Source of the DNA: an uncultured Bacilli bacterium
Lineage (GTDB): Bacteria; Bacillota_I; Bacilli_A; RF39; UBA660
Direction: 5' to 3'
Assembly: GCA_944364005.1 (NCBI GenBank)
Contig: CALVVW010000011.1
Coordinates: forward strand, 1 to 30,375
DNA: 30,375 bases
Below, piece after piece: positions 8,057 to 14,803 of this stretch (position 1 is its first letter; each line of letters opens with the position of its first letter). The position numbers and the translations under genes were made by a program. Below the pieces are notes generated by a model, which was given only the letters and a program-made list of their open reading frames with translations, was not told the DNA's origin and did no database searches.

Positions 8057-8086
8057 ATTATATGCGTACTATTAGACGCTTGTCAA
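8057..8086 (-). promoter_or_regulatory. Sigma-A promoter with embedded palindromic operator (Nudix/tdk operon)
   Basis: Perfect TTGACA (8081-8086) and perfect TATAAT (8057-8062) separated by 18 bases on the minus strand. The spacer holds GCGTACTATTAGACGC (8064-8079, read on plus), whose outer arms GCGT and ACGC are exact inverted repeats. A repressor bound here would block RNA polymerase. The first gene of the operon encodes an NrtR-like protein, so it is the obvious candidate. Confidence 0.85.
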
Positions 8087-8096
8087 TTTTTTTCAT

Positions 8097-8123
8097 AAAA
8101 AAAAGAAAAGTAATTTTACTTTC
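8097..8123 (-). terminator. Intrinsic terminator after the GNAT gene pair
   Basis: Minus-strand AAAGT-AAAATT-ACTTT stem (8118-8122 with 8107-8111) followed by TTCTTTTTTTT. It lies about 50 bases beyond the stop at 8175 and separates this unit from the Nudix promoter. Confidence 0.55.
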
Positions 8124-8174
8124 CTTTGCCAATTTACATTTTTTCCTCTGAATGACATATTTTTACATTTTATT

Positions 8175-8438
8175 TTACATAAAGTTGTCACTATATTCTG
8201 GATGTTTTTCCATCCAATGCTTTGCATAAGAGCAGCTTGCGGTTGCTTTTTTCTTTTCCTTTTGTAATTTCTTAAACAAGTATTCCATTAGATTTCCTGC
8301 GATATGCTTTCCTTGATAATCTGGATCTACATAAGTATGATAAATATCTATTGTGTTTTCATCTATTTTTTCATATTCTACTACACCAATTTCTTCTCCG
8401 TTTATTTCATAGATAATTTTATTTTCTTTTTCTATCAT
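8175..8438 (-). CDS. Small GNAT-like acetyltransferase (Acetyltransf_CG type)
   Basis: An 87-residue minimal GNAT-fold protein. YHTYVDPDYQGKHIAG matches the acetyl-CoA binding beta4-alpha3 unit, with QGKHIAG as the pyrophosphate loop, and the end SCSYAKHWMEKHPEY is the conserved tail of the Acetyltransf_CG (YjdJ-like) family. Its substrate is unknown. I start at the ATG at 8438. An in-frame GTG at 8453 would place the GAGGAG ribosome binding site inside the coding region; that GAGGAG lies 7 bases before the chosen ATG. It begins 11 bases after the stop of the larger acetyltransferase, so the two are co-transcribed. Confidence 0.78.
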   Translation of the reverse strand: MIEKENKIIYEINGEEIGVVEYEKIDENTIDIYHTYVDPDYQGKHIAGNLMEYLFKKLQKEKKKATASCSYAKHWMEKHPEYSDNFM

Positions 8439-8449
8439 TTTCTTGCTCC

Positions 8450-9115
8450 TCACTTTTTAATATAATTTTTCTTAACATCTGTGATATTTTGACTATTTTC
8501 TGTACCACTATTTATGCAGTCTTTCCACTTTTTTTCATCTAATTTTGCATTCTCCGTTTGTATTCCATCTTCCATTATTTGTTTATTTTTATTTATCTCT
8601 AGTGACTTCTTGATATCATCATGATAGTAGACGTTTTCTGTGAATGTATATCCTAAGATTATAGAATTCATGGTTTTTACATATTTTCCACCAATTGCTT
8701 CATGAAACTTATTTGCTTTATTTCCTACTAGGCATTTTGTTATCATTGTTTTATATCCTTCTTTTACAAAATCTTCTAATATTTTAATTACTACTCTTCT
8801 ACCAAGATGCAACCTTTGATATTCCTCTAGGATATAGCAAGAATATATTTCGCATGAGTCTTTGTAATTTTCATCTCTAGCCGGACCAAAAGAAGAATAT
8901 CCTACTAATTTATTATCTACATAAATGCCATACGTATTATTTTTTTCTCTAATTGTCTTTTTTTGTTGTTCAATTCTTTCTTTTGTTTTTACTTGTATTT
9001 TTGCGATGATATCATCTGGAATTAAACCTTTATATGTTGTCCACCAGGTTTTTATATTAATATCAATTTTTTCTTCTGCTTCGCTTTCTTTTAATTTTTT
9101 AATTTCTATTTGCAT
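8450..9115 (-). CDS. GNAT family N-acetyltransferase with a C-terminal extension
   Basis: A 221-residue protein whose first 165 residues form a GNAT domain: an N-terminal IKTWWTTYKGLIPDD helix typical of the family, a strand with GYSSFGPARD, then CEIYSCYILEEYQRLHLGRR, where QRLHLG is the acetyl-CoA loop, and a final strand KTMNSIILGYTF. The last 55 residues or so are Lys/Asn/Glu-rich, with little predicted structure, and are not usual for the family. AAGGAG lies 9 bases before the ATG. The substrate is unknown; such enzymes acetylate drugs, polyamines or protein N-termini. It is divergent from the plus-strand membrane protein, and a TTTAGGAAAA box covers the -35 position of its likely promoter. 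Confidence 0.78.
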   Translation of the reverse strand: MQIEIKKLKESEAEEKIDINIKTWWTTYKGLIPDDIIAKIQVKTKERIEQQKKTIREKNNTYGIYVDNKLVGYSSFGPARDENYKDSCEIYSCYILEEYQRLHLGRRVVIKILEDFVKEGYKTMITKCLVGNKANKFHEAIGGKYVKTMNSIILGYTFTENVYYHDDIKKSLEINKNKQIMEDGIQTENAKLDEKKWKDCINSGTENSQNITDVKKNYIKK

Positions 9116-9405
9116 AAACCCGTCTCCTTATTTTTCTATTTTTAGTATATCATATATATTTCTTGTTTAGGAAAAAATATATAAAACATATATTTAGGAA
9201 AAATGATTGATAAAAAAAATTTTGACCGAAATAATGACTAGTAAATGACTAAACATTAAAAAAAAATTTGCATATCAAAAAAAATTTAGAATCAAAATTT
9301 ACGTTAATAATTGTTTTTTTTTATTTTTCCTAAATTATTGACAGGACAAGTATAGATTTCTTTTCATCAATGATATACTATATTTATAGTATTCGGAGGA
9401 AAATC
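9116..9405. promoter_or_regulatory. Divergent promoter region with repeated TTTAGGAAAAAT boxes
   Basis: This very AT-rich region separates two divergent units. GTTTAGGAAAAAAT occurs at 9165-9178, ATTTAGGAAAAAT at 9192-9204, and its exact reverse complement ATTTTTCCTAAAT at 9323-9335. The last two form a perfect 13-bp inverted repeat 118 bases apart. Box 1 covers the -35 position of a TATACT element reading left into the acetyltransferase; box 3 abuts a TTGACA (9338-9343) reading right. AATGACTA is also directly repeated (9233-9240, 9244-9251). The plus-strand -10 is unclear: TATACT at 9374-9379 is 30 bases from TTGACA. Confidence 0.5.
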
Positions 9406-10692
9406 ATGGAAAAGACACTTAAAATAAATATTAAAAAGATATTATTATTACTATCCTTATTTCTTTATTTAATTTTTTTAGTTACTGGTATTTTTAATAC
9501 ATATCAGACTAGTATAGATAACAGATATTTAGATTTATATGCTTTTATTGAACCTCTCGGTAATTTTTGGATTGAAATTATCGACAATCTAAACATAATT
9601 CTTATCTTTTTAACAATATTTGGTTTAGGTTATCCAATTTATTATTTGTTAGATAAACATATGCTGAAAAAAAATAATATTATATTAGAAACACAACCTC
9701 AAATTAATAAGTCAAATACATTGTTTACTTTATATATGATAAGTTTTATTCCATATTTATATCTTATATATTCTTGTATATTTGGAATTAAGTTTGGTTT
9801 TTTCTTTAGTACATCCACTTATTATGGATTTAAAGCAATAATATTAGCTCTTTTAAGTGGTTCTATCATTCCTATTTATCCAATAGTAGGAATCTTTCAA
9901 ATTATTTTTACTATAAGAAAATATAAAAAGTTTTCTAATTTTCAAAAAAGAATTTTAAAGTCTATGATAACTATATTGTTACTTTTATTATTAATTCCAT
10001 CCATGTTGTATTTCGTTAGTGCTAAAGTTTCTGCCAATACGATATATAATCAAGATAAAGTTACTATTGAAAATTATTTAAAAGAGGAATTTGGTGAAGA
10101 TTACTATGCTAGTATGAAAATAATAAAACCTTATCATACATCATCAGCATATCAGGTAAAAACTCCTCTCTTAAATGATTCATTTGAGATAAGTTTAAAT
10201 GAGGAAAGGACTAAAATTATATCAAATTCTTTTTATAAAGATTTTGTACAGGAGCATAACTTAAATGCTAAATTAAGTAATTATTTAAATCAAAAATATT
10301 ATTTTCCAGAATATCTTGATATAAATTGTAGTATTTATGATTTTGATATAGCAAATTATAATAATATTGACAATTTGTTAATTAATTGTAGCTATGAAAT
10401 ACACGGATTTTATGTTTCAAGAGAATATTATAATAAAGAGGAAATTATTGAACTTATAAAAAATTATTTTATCAACTATGATCAGACTTTAGAACCATAT
10501 TATAATACCAATTCTTTATTGTTTCATGTTCAAGTCAATGATAAGGACTATGCAAGTATTCAAGCAATAAAAAATAGATATGAAGAGGGAGAAATTCATT
10601 TGATATTCAGTGGATATAATGATGGAAATGGTTATACAATACCACATGAAGAATTAACAATAAACATTTATGACACTGCAAATAATAATTAA
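9406..10692 (+). CDS. Multi-pass membrane protein of unknown function
   Basis: A 428-residue protein and the only plus-strand gene in the window. About five hydrophobic helices (roughly 10-30, 55-80, 105-125, 140-168, 183-205) are followed by a soluble region of about 220 residues, rich in Tyr, Asn and Ile, probably on the outer face. I recognise no family. I start at the ATG at 9406, because CGGAGGA lies 6-7 bases upstream; an in-frame ATG at 9370 would place that site inside the coding sequence. Codon use is more AT-rich than in the neighbours, which fits recent acquisition or relaxed selection. The divergent promoter carries the TTTAGGAAAAAT boxes, and a strong terminator lies downstream at 10810. 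Confidence 0.7.
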   Translation: MEKTLKINIKKILLLLSLFLYLIFLVTGIFNTYQTSIDNRYLDLYAFIEPLGNFWIEIIDNLNIILIFLTIFGLGYPIYYLLDKHMLKKNNIILETQPQINKSNTLFTLYMISFIPYLYLIYSCIFGIKFGFFFSTSTYYGFKAIILALLSGSIIPIYPIVGIFQIIFTIRKYKKFSNFQKRILKSMITILLLLLLIPSMLYFVSAKVSANTIYNQDKVTIENYLKEEFGEDYYASMKIIKPYHTSSAYQVKTPLLNDSFEISLNEERTKIISNSFYKDFVQEHNLNAKLSNYLNQKYYFPEYLDINCSIYDFDIANYNNIDNLLINCSYEIHGFYVSREYYNKEEIIELIKNYFINYDQTLEPYYNTNSLLFHVQVNDKDYASIQAIKNRYEEGEIHLIFSGYNDGNGYTIPHEELTINIYDTANNN

Positions 10693-10809
10693 ATTTTACT
10701 TTTCACAAAAGATAGTCATTTGTAAAAAGATGATGTTTGATAGAAACGAAACATTATCTAAAATTAACAGGAGAAATTATCACTATTAACTCTTATTAAA
10801 TAAAAAATC

Positions 10810-10857
10810 AAGACTACACTGATAGGCTTATTTTCAACCTATCTTGTAGTCTTTTTT
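10810..10857 (+). terminator. Strong, probably bidirectional terminator
   Basis: AAGACTAC (10810-10817) pairs with GTAGTCTT (10845-10852) and GATAGG (10821-10826) pairs with CCTATC (10838-10843), with a small internal loop and then TTTTTT on plus. The minus strand ends in TGATTTTTTA, so it may also stop leftward transcripts. It is the only T-tailed hairpin after the plus-strand membrane protein. Confidence 0.85.
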
Positions 10858-10940
10858 CATACATCAGTCATACCTTCTATCATAGCTTCCTTAAATTGTT
10901 CCTTATTTGTATGCTTATATTTATAGATACAATAGTTACT
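10857..10940 (-). pseudogene. Possible C-terminal relic of a lost gene
   Basis: Minus-strand translation gives 27 codons ending in KEQFKEAMIEGMTDV and a TGA, directly before a hairpin with a minus-strand T-tract, as a real gene end would be. There is no start codon with a ribosome binding site, and an in-frame stop precedes it. It could be the tail of a decayed gene or chance. Confidence 0.3.
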
Positions 10941-11113
10941 TCATAGTTTCTTTATCTATTGAACAACTAATGATACTTATTATTTTATTAAGTGTAAAAT
11001 AATATATATAAACATTACTCATAATTTTTATTAATTCAATAATATATTTTTCTTTTAGCAACATAATAAATAGTAAAATACGATTAGGACTAATTTTTAC
11101 GTGTTTTTGTTTA

Positions 11114-11150
11114 ATAAAAAAAGTACAAAATAATCACTTGTACTTTTTTC
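11114..11150 (-). terminator. Intrinsic terminator of the Spo0A-C-like gene
   Basis: Minus-strand AAAAAAGTACAA and TTGTACTTTTTTT (11138-11149 with 11116-11128) around a 9-base loop; the T-run follows the GTAC stem. It begins 8 bases beyond the stop at 11158. Confidence 0.8.
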
Positions 11151-11157
11151 TTATATA

Positions 11158-11706
11158 TCAATAATTCATTGCTTTCTGTTTTATTTGTGGCATTTCTTTC
11201 CTAGTTTGATTTTCTGTTATATAATTTGCGATTAACAGAGCTTCTTGTTTATAATTCATGTTAGCCTCTTCTATTCCTATTCTTTCTTGTAATAACGTAT
11301 TTTGAATATTTTTTGTTTCACGTGACATATTAATACATCCGTGAAATGTTTTCAAGCCTACATCATAGCCATTTCTTGCAATATCAAAGTAAAACTGTGA
11401 AAAATCATTATTTAAGTCTGTAATTAACTCCTGATAGCTTTCCTCTGATGATGATACTTGTAGTTGTTCTATTATTTTTACAATGACATCTTTATAAAAA
11501 TATGTTCCTGTTTCTTCTAAAGAATATCCTAATTCTTCTAATACATTTAATGTCTCTACTGCTAATTTTTCTCTTTCTGTTAAATTTTCTACTGATATAT
11601 TTCCTTCTTTATAAGTACTGTATTTTTTTGGCATATCTTCAACATAAAATAATGGTTGATGATTTACTAAATATATACCAGTATCTTTTTGTAAATTATT
11701 TTGCAT
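11158..11706 (-). CDS. Protein with a Spo0A C-terminal-like region (tentative)
   Basis: A 182-residue soluble protein. Residues 52-128 resemble the Spo0A DNA-binding effector domain: LEELGYSLEETGTYFYKDVI corresponds to the LG..xxxxGYxYLrdAI block, and FYFDIARNGYDVGLKTFHGCI to the YPxIAxxxxtxxsrVErxIRhAI block. The N-terminal 50 residues are too short for a receiver domain, so this is not Spo0A itself. It may be a phosphorylation-independent relative, and the basic residues for DNA contact are fewer than in Spo0A. AAAGGAGAGAG precedes the ATG. The gene is preceded by its own strong promoter and a roughly 115-nt leader with a terminator-like end, so its expression is probably controlled by attenuation. 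The family match is by eye and uncertain. Confidence 0.5.
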   Translation of the reverse strand: MQNNLQKDTGIYLVNHQPLFYVEDMPKKYSTYKEGNISVENLTEREKLAVETLNVLEELGYSLEETGTYFYKDVIVKIIEQLQVSSSEESYQELITDLNNDFSQFYFDIARNGYDVGLKTFHGCINMSRETKNIQNTLLQERIGIEEANMNYKQEALLIANYITENQTRKEMPQIKQKAMNY

Positions 11707-11740
11707 GTTTCTCTCTCCTTTATTTTACTTTATGCTTTGC

Positions 11741-11856
11741 AAAATAAAAAAGCACAAAGTCTACTGCTATTGCTTAGCGACTCCGTACTTACTGCTTTGT
11801 TCGTGTAGGTTTTATCCCGAGATAGCTCACATAATTGTTTATATCTCCTCGCTTGC
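11741..11856 (-). ncRNA. Candidate structured leader RNA or riboswitch with terminator-like end
   Basis: This RNA would start about 7 bases after the perfect promoter at 11863-11891 and run to TTTTTTTATTTT, 35 bases before the next ATG. It is visibly richer in G and C than the flanking DNA, as structured RNAs are in AT-rich genomes. Stems: GAGATA/TATCTC (11842-11847 with 11819-11824), enclosing a smaller ATAA/TTAT hairpin; CTAC/GTAG in the 3' half; a GCTA-AGCAA-TAGC hairpin; AGTC/GACT around it; and ACAAAG/CTTTGT immediately before the T-run. Alternative pairings of the 3' half are mutually exclusive, as in attenuators. I match it to no known riboswitch class. A free small RNA ending at the T-run is the alternative. 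Confidence 0.6.
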
Positions 11857-11862
11857 CTCTTC

Positions 11863-11891
11863 ATTATAGTATATATTTTTTTACTTGTCAA
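11863..11891 (-). promoter_or_regulatory. Consensus sigma-A promoter for the leader RNA
   Basis: Perfect TTGACA (11886-11891), 17-base spacer, perfect TATAAT (11863-11868) on the minus strand. It separates the leader and the 11158-11706 gene from the Sir2 operon, whose last gene ends at 11930 without an obvious terminator. Confidence 0.9.
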
Positions 11892-11929
11892 ACACTTTCT
11901 CGATACGACTATTTTGTAAATCTTTTACT

Positions 11930-12475
11930 TTATCTACGATATGTACCTTTTGAAGTTTTTTCACTTTTTTTCACTAAGTAGTTTGCGATTCTTTGATTTT
12001 CTTCTCTTGATATTTCTGTACCAAAGGAAAGGCCCTTTTCTTCTACAAATTGTTGATATGCATTAAATGTCCATTGCCCTATACCGTTTTGGTTTCTGAT
12101 TTCTGATTCTGTTAATTGAATAAAATGTGCAAGACATACTAAAGGTTGCCCTGGTTGTTGTTCTCTTCTTTCTACTGCAAAATTGGTACCTAATTCATTC
12201 TTTTGCCATGCAAATTTATTATAAAGTAAGATACTTAACGGATATGCTGCTGAACGTGGACCTATTTGTTTAATCTCCTCAAAGAAATCTTCCATTGGTG
12301 TTAATAAAAGTTCTTTTTTACTTTCTAATTCAGGATCATTAAATATTGTTCCTTGTTCGTTTAGCTCTGGTAGTTTGTTTAGATAATCTCTTATTTGTCT
12401 AAGATGATCTAAATCGTTATTATTTATATCTCTTTCCATTATTTTTAAAATTTGATTATATTCTGTTTGATTCAT
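11930..12475 (-). CDS. Unknown protein, last gene of the Sir2 operon
   Basis: A 181-residue, mostly helical, charged protein that I do not recognise. There is no signal peptide or membrane segment. Visible features are an N-terminal helical region (1-75), a central IGPRSAAYPLSILLYNKFAW block, and a Trp/Phe-containing block GIGQWTFNAYQQFVEEKG near residue 140. I start at the ATG at 12475, which lies 9 bases after AAAGG; an ATG three codons upstream touches that site directly. The gene begins 1 base after the Sir2 stop, so it is translationally coupled to it and may act with it. No terminator is visible after the stop. Confidence 0.6.
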   Translation of the reverse strand: MNQTEYNQILKIMERDINNNDLDHLRQIRDYLNKLPELNEQGTIFNDPELESKKELLLTPMEDFFEEIKQIGPRSAAYPLSILLYNKFAWQKNELGTNFAVERREQQPGQPLVCLAHFIQLTESEIRNQNGIGQWTFNAYQQFVEEKGLSFGTEISREENQRIANYLVKKSEKTSKGTYRR

Positions 12476-12476
12476 A

Positions 12477-13235
12477 TCAATCATCCTTTCTTGTATATTT
12501 TTGTGTGTTACTTATTTTTTTATCCAATGCTTCCATTACTTTTCCAATGCTATCATAGATAACTAAATTGCATTTACTATCATATGGTGTCTTTTCTTTA
12601 TTAATTAATATTAAGTTTTTACCTTGAAAATAATTAAGCAATCCTGCAGCAGGATACACGTTTAGAGACGTTCCACCAATAATTAATGTATCTGCCTTAG
12701 ATATCTCTTTTATTGCTTTTTTTAATATTTCGGTCTCTAAAGGCTCCTCATATAATACCACATCTGGCTTTATTATTCCACCACAACTACATTTTGGAAT
12801 ATTTTCTTTAGAGAAAACGTACTCTGCATCATAAAATTTGTTGCATTTCATACAATAATTTCTGAGTATAGAACCATGTAGTTCTAATACATTTTTGGAA
12901 CCGGCTCTTTGATGAAATCCATCAATATTTTGAGTAATAATCGCTTTTAATAGTCCTTTTTCTTCTAGTTTGGCTAACACATAATGAGTAATGTTAGGTT
13001 TATAATTTAAACTATTCATTTTATCCTTATAGAATTTATAAAACTCTTCTGTGTTTTCTAAAAAGAAATGATGAGATAATATCTCTTCTGGAGGATAGTC
13101 ATATTTTTCATGATAAAGTCCATCTTTACTTCTAAAGTCTTTTAGACCACTTTCTGTCGATACTCCTGCTCCTCCAAAAAAGACAATATAATTTGACTTT
13201 TTTATAATAGTTTCAAGTTCTTTTATTTTATCCAT
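12477..13235 (-). CDS. cobB: Sir2-family NAD-dependent protein deacylase
   Basis: A 252-residue sirtuin that removes acyl groups from lysine with NAD+ in the cytoplasm. The NAD-binding GGAGVSTESGLKDFR begins at residue 21, TQNIDGFHQRAG is at 101-112, the catalytic His120 lies in LELHG, the zinc ligands are Cys128, Cys131, Cys149 and Cys151, and GGTSLNVYPA (187-196) closes the Rossmann fold. All key residues are present, so it should be active and of the housekeeping zinc-containing type, not a Thoeris- or DSR-like defence NADase. It sits between three unrecognised genes in one operon; spacing to the upstream gene is 10 bases. The ribosome binding site is weak (GAAGTGAT). Confidence 0.9.
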   Translation of the reverse strand: MDKIKELETIIKKSNYIVFFGGAGVSTESGLKDFRSKDGLYHEKYDYPPEEILSHHFFLENTEEFYKFYKDKMNSLNYKPNITHYVLAKLEEKGLLKAIITQNIDGFHQRAGSKNVLELHGSILRNYCMKCNKFYDAEYVFSKENIPKCSCGGIIKPDVVLYEEPLETEILKKAIKEISKADTLIIGGTSLNVYPAAGLLNYFQGKNLILINKEKTPYDSKCNLVIYDSIGKVMEALDKKISNTQKYTRKDD

Positions 13236-13245
13236 TTTATCACTT

Positions 13246-13965
13246 CTATTTCTTTTTTATAGCAACTTTTCCTTTATATGACTTTTCTATGTTAAACTCT
13301 CGATTAGGTAATATATTAGCTGAAATTCCCATTTCTTCAATAATTTTCTTTACTTGCCCGGGTTTTAAATTTCTTGGGTCTAATCCGTTAATCATTAAAA
13401 CCATCTTATCTTCTAAAACAATTACTCCTAAAATATTTCTTCCATCTAATGAGTGACTTAATGTTTTATAGGTTTCATCATATTTTAGGCTAATTGCTCC
13501 TTCTACTAAGGGATAATAATCACAGCTAGTATTTCCTAATGCTATACTTTCTTGAAGAGCATCTCTTAATACATATTCTTCTCTTGCAAACCAGAGTTCA
13601 GGAATATTTTCGTCTATTGTTTCTTGTGGAACAGGGATTAATAATTCCTCTAGATAGTCTTTTTTCATTTCCTTTTTAAAGGATACTTCATGATATTGTA
13701 GCCCTTTTTCCTCTAAATAATTTCTGATATCTTCTGCAGATGCTGCTCCGTCTTTTTGTAGTAATATTACAGCATCATTATCTTTGCCAATATAATATAA
13801 TTCTGTGTCAAATTGTCTTCCTACCGTTTGACCGTTTAATTGAAAAATACTATTTAGATTTGTAAAAAGAATCAAATCGCCTTGATCTGTTTTAATATTT
13901 TTTAAGGCTGTATATAGTTCTTCTGGATGCTTTTGAATTGCCCAGACATCTAGTGTTTTATTCAT
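13246..13965 (-). CDS. Unknown protein, second gene of the Sir2 operon
   Basis: A 239-residue soluble protein of mixed alpha/beta character that I do not recognise. A repeated use of short beta strands (DLILFTNLNSIFQLNG, TELYYIGKD, DAVILLQKDG) is followed by a charged middle and a C-terminal half with VIVLEDKMVLMINGLDPRNL and a Lys-rich end. There is no signal or membrane segment. I start at the ATG at 13965, because GAGGAG lies 8 bases upstream; the in-frame GTG at 13980 would place that site inside the gene. It lies 11 bases from the upstream gene. Partnership with the sirtuin is inferred only from the operon. Confidence 0.6.
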   Translation of the reverse strand: MNKTLDVWAIQKHPEELYTALKNIKTDQGDLILFTNLNSIFQLNGQTVGRQFDTELYYIGKDNDAVILLQKDGAASAEDIRNYLEEKGLQYHEVSFKKEMKKDYLEELLIPVPQETIDENIPELWFAREEYVLRDALQESIALGNTSCDYYPLVEGAISLKYDETYKTLSHSLDGRNILGVIVLEDKMVLMINGLDPRNLKPGQVKKIIEEMGISANILPNREFNIEKSYKGKVAIKKK

Positions 13966-13976
13966 TTTCAGTCTCC

Positions 13977-14729
13977 TCACCTTTTTGTTAGTACTTTGTT
14001 TTTCATTGTCGCAACATATAATCTAGAGCAATCTTCTATTTTTGCTTCTTGTTGTAACTCTTGTGCGCTAGTTTGGTAAATGATATTTCCTTGTTCTATT
14101 ATTTCTCCCGTGTTATCCAAAAACATAGCATTGCAAGCAGAATCTACAATAATATCATCTTTTTTGGCATAGGCATGTAAATGGCTACCTGTAAACAAGT
14201 TTGGCTCTGCAACAACAACGGCTTGATACTCAGGATTTTCCTCTACAAATTCTTCTGTACGCTCGAAACACATTTCTGTTAGTTTCCTTTTTAACACCAA
14301 AGATGTAGGTTCGTCTTTAAAATAATCACTTGCTTTCCTTAATTTTACTGTACCTAGGGTTGTAGCGATTTCATAGATTCCATTATCTAATGTTACATCT
14401 TTTACTAATGGAACCGTTATCATATCTTTTACTTGGTCTTGTTCTATAAACAGGTATAAAAACTCATGTAGTAAACTTGATTCTTTTAGTTTATTCTGTT
14501 TTAAATATAATTTTATATCCTCTGGTTTTTGTTTAGATAATAAAATATAATTTTTTAGCAATCTATCTTTTGTGTTTTTTTCTTCCTGATAATCTAAGCA
14601 TTTTAAACCATTTGATGTTGCTAACCAATTAAAATACATTAAAACCTTGTTAAGTTTTTGGTCGTTTAAGAATCTATCTTGTTCTTCTAATTGTTCTGTC
14701 CGTTTACTTTCTTCTATCCACTTTTCCAT
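13977..14729 (-). CDS. Unknown protein with a possible Cys-His-Asp centre
   Basis: A 250-residue soluble protein, first gene of the Sir2 operon. The N-terminal third is helical and charged. In the C-terminal half MCFERTEEFV, GSHLHAYAKK and DIIVDSACN give a Cys, a His and an Asp in the order and spacing style of transglutaminase-like or papain-like folds, where the Asp follows the His after about 8 residues. This is a hypothesis from motif order, not a recognised family. The start at 14729 has AGGGG 8 bases upstream; an ATG two codons earlier is too close to it. A perfect TTGACA/TATAAT promoter lies just upstream. Confidence 0.6.
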   Translation of the reverse strand: MEKWIEESKRTEQLEEQDRFLNDQKLNKVLMYFNWLATSNGLKCLDYQEEKNTKDRLLKNYILLSKQKPEDIKLYLKQNKLKESSLLHEFLYLFIEQDQVKDMITVPLVKDVTLDNGIYEIATTLGTVKLRKASDYFKDEPTSLVLKRKLTEMCFERTEEFVEENPEYQAVVVAEPNLFTGSHLHAYAKKDDIIVDSACNAMFLDNTGEIIEQGNIIYQTSAQELQQEAKIEDCSRLYVATMKNKVLTKR

Positions 14730-14756
14730 AACCATATCCCCTTTTTATTGGTGCTT

Positions 14757-14785
14757 ATTATATCATTTTTTTACCTGGATGTCAA
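14757..14785 (-). promoter_or_regulatory. Consensus sigma-A promoter of the Sir2 operon
   Basis: Perfect TTGACA (14780-14785), 17-base spacer, perfect TATAAT (14757-14762) on the minus strand, 28 bases before the first gene. No inverted repeat is seen in it, so constitutive expression is the simplest reading. Confidence 0.9.
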
Positions 14786-14803
14786 TTTTATGGCTACGGT
14801 CGT

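Larger units (their letters stand above)
10693..11157. other. Gene-poor spacer with hairpins and a possible gene relic
   Basis: Between the convergent membrane-protein and Spo0A-C-like genes I see four things. An 11-bp stem lies at 10728-10738/10749-10759 with no T-tract. A terminator lies at 10810-10857. A 27-codon open stretch lies on the minus strand at 10857-10940. A second terminator is at 11114-11150. The remaining roughly 170 bases (10941-11113) are featureless AT-rich DNA. Confidence 0.6.

Noticed and set aside
9338..9379. TTGACA and TATACT as a plus-strand promoter for the membrane protein
   Set aside because: The two elements are 30 bases apart, too far for one polymerase. The real promoter of this gene is not resolved.
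12477..13235. Sir2 gene as part of a Thoeris- or DSR-type defence system
   Set aside because: It is short, has the zinc tetrad and the full deacylase motifs, and has no TIR, SIR2-fused or other defence partner next to it.
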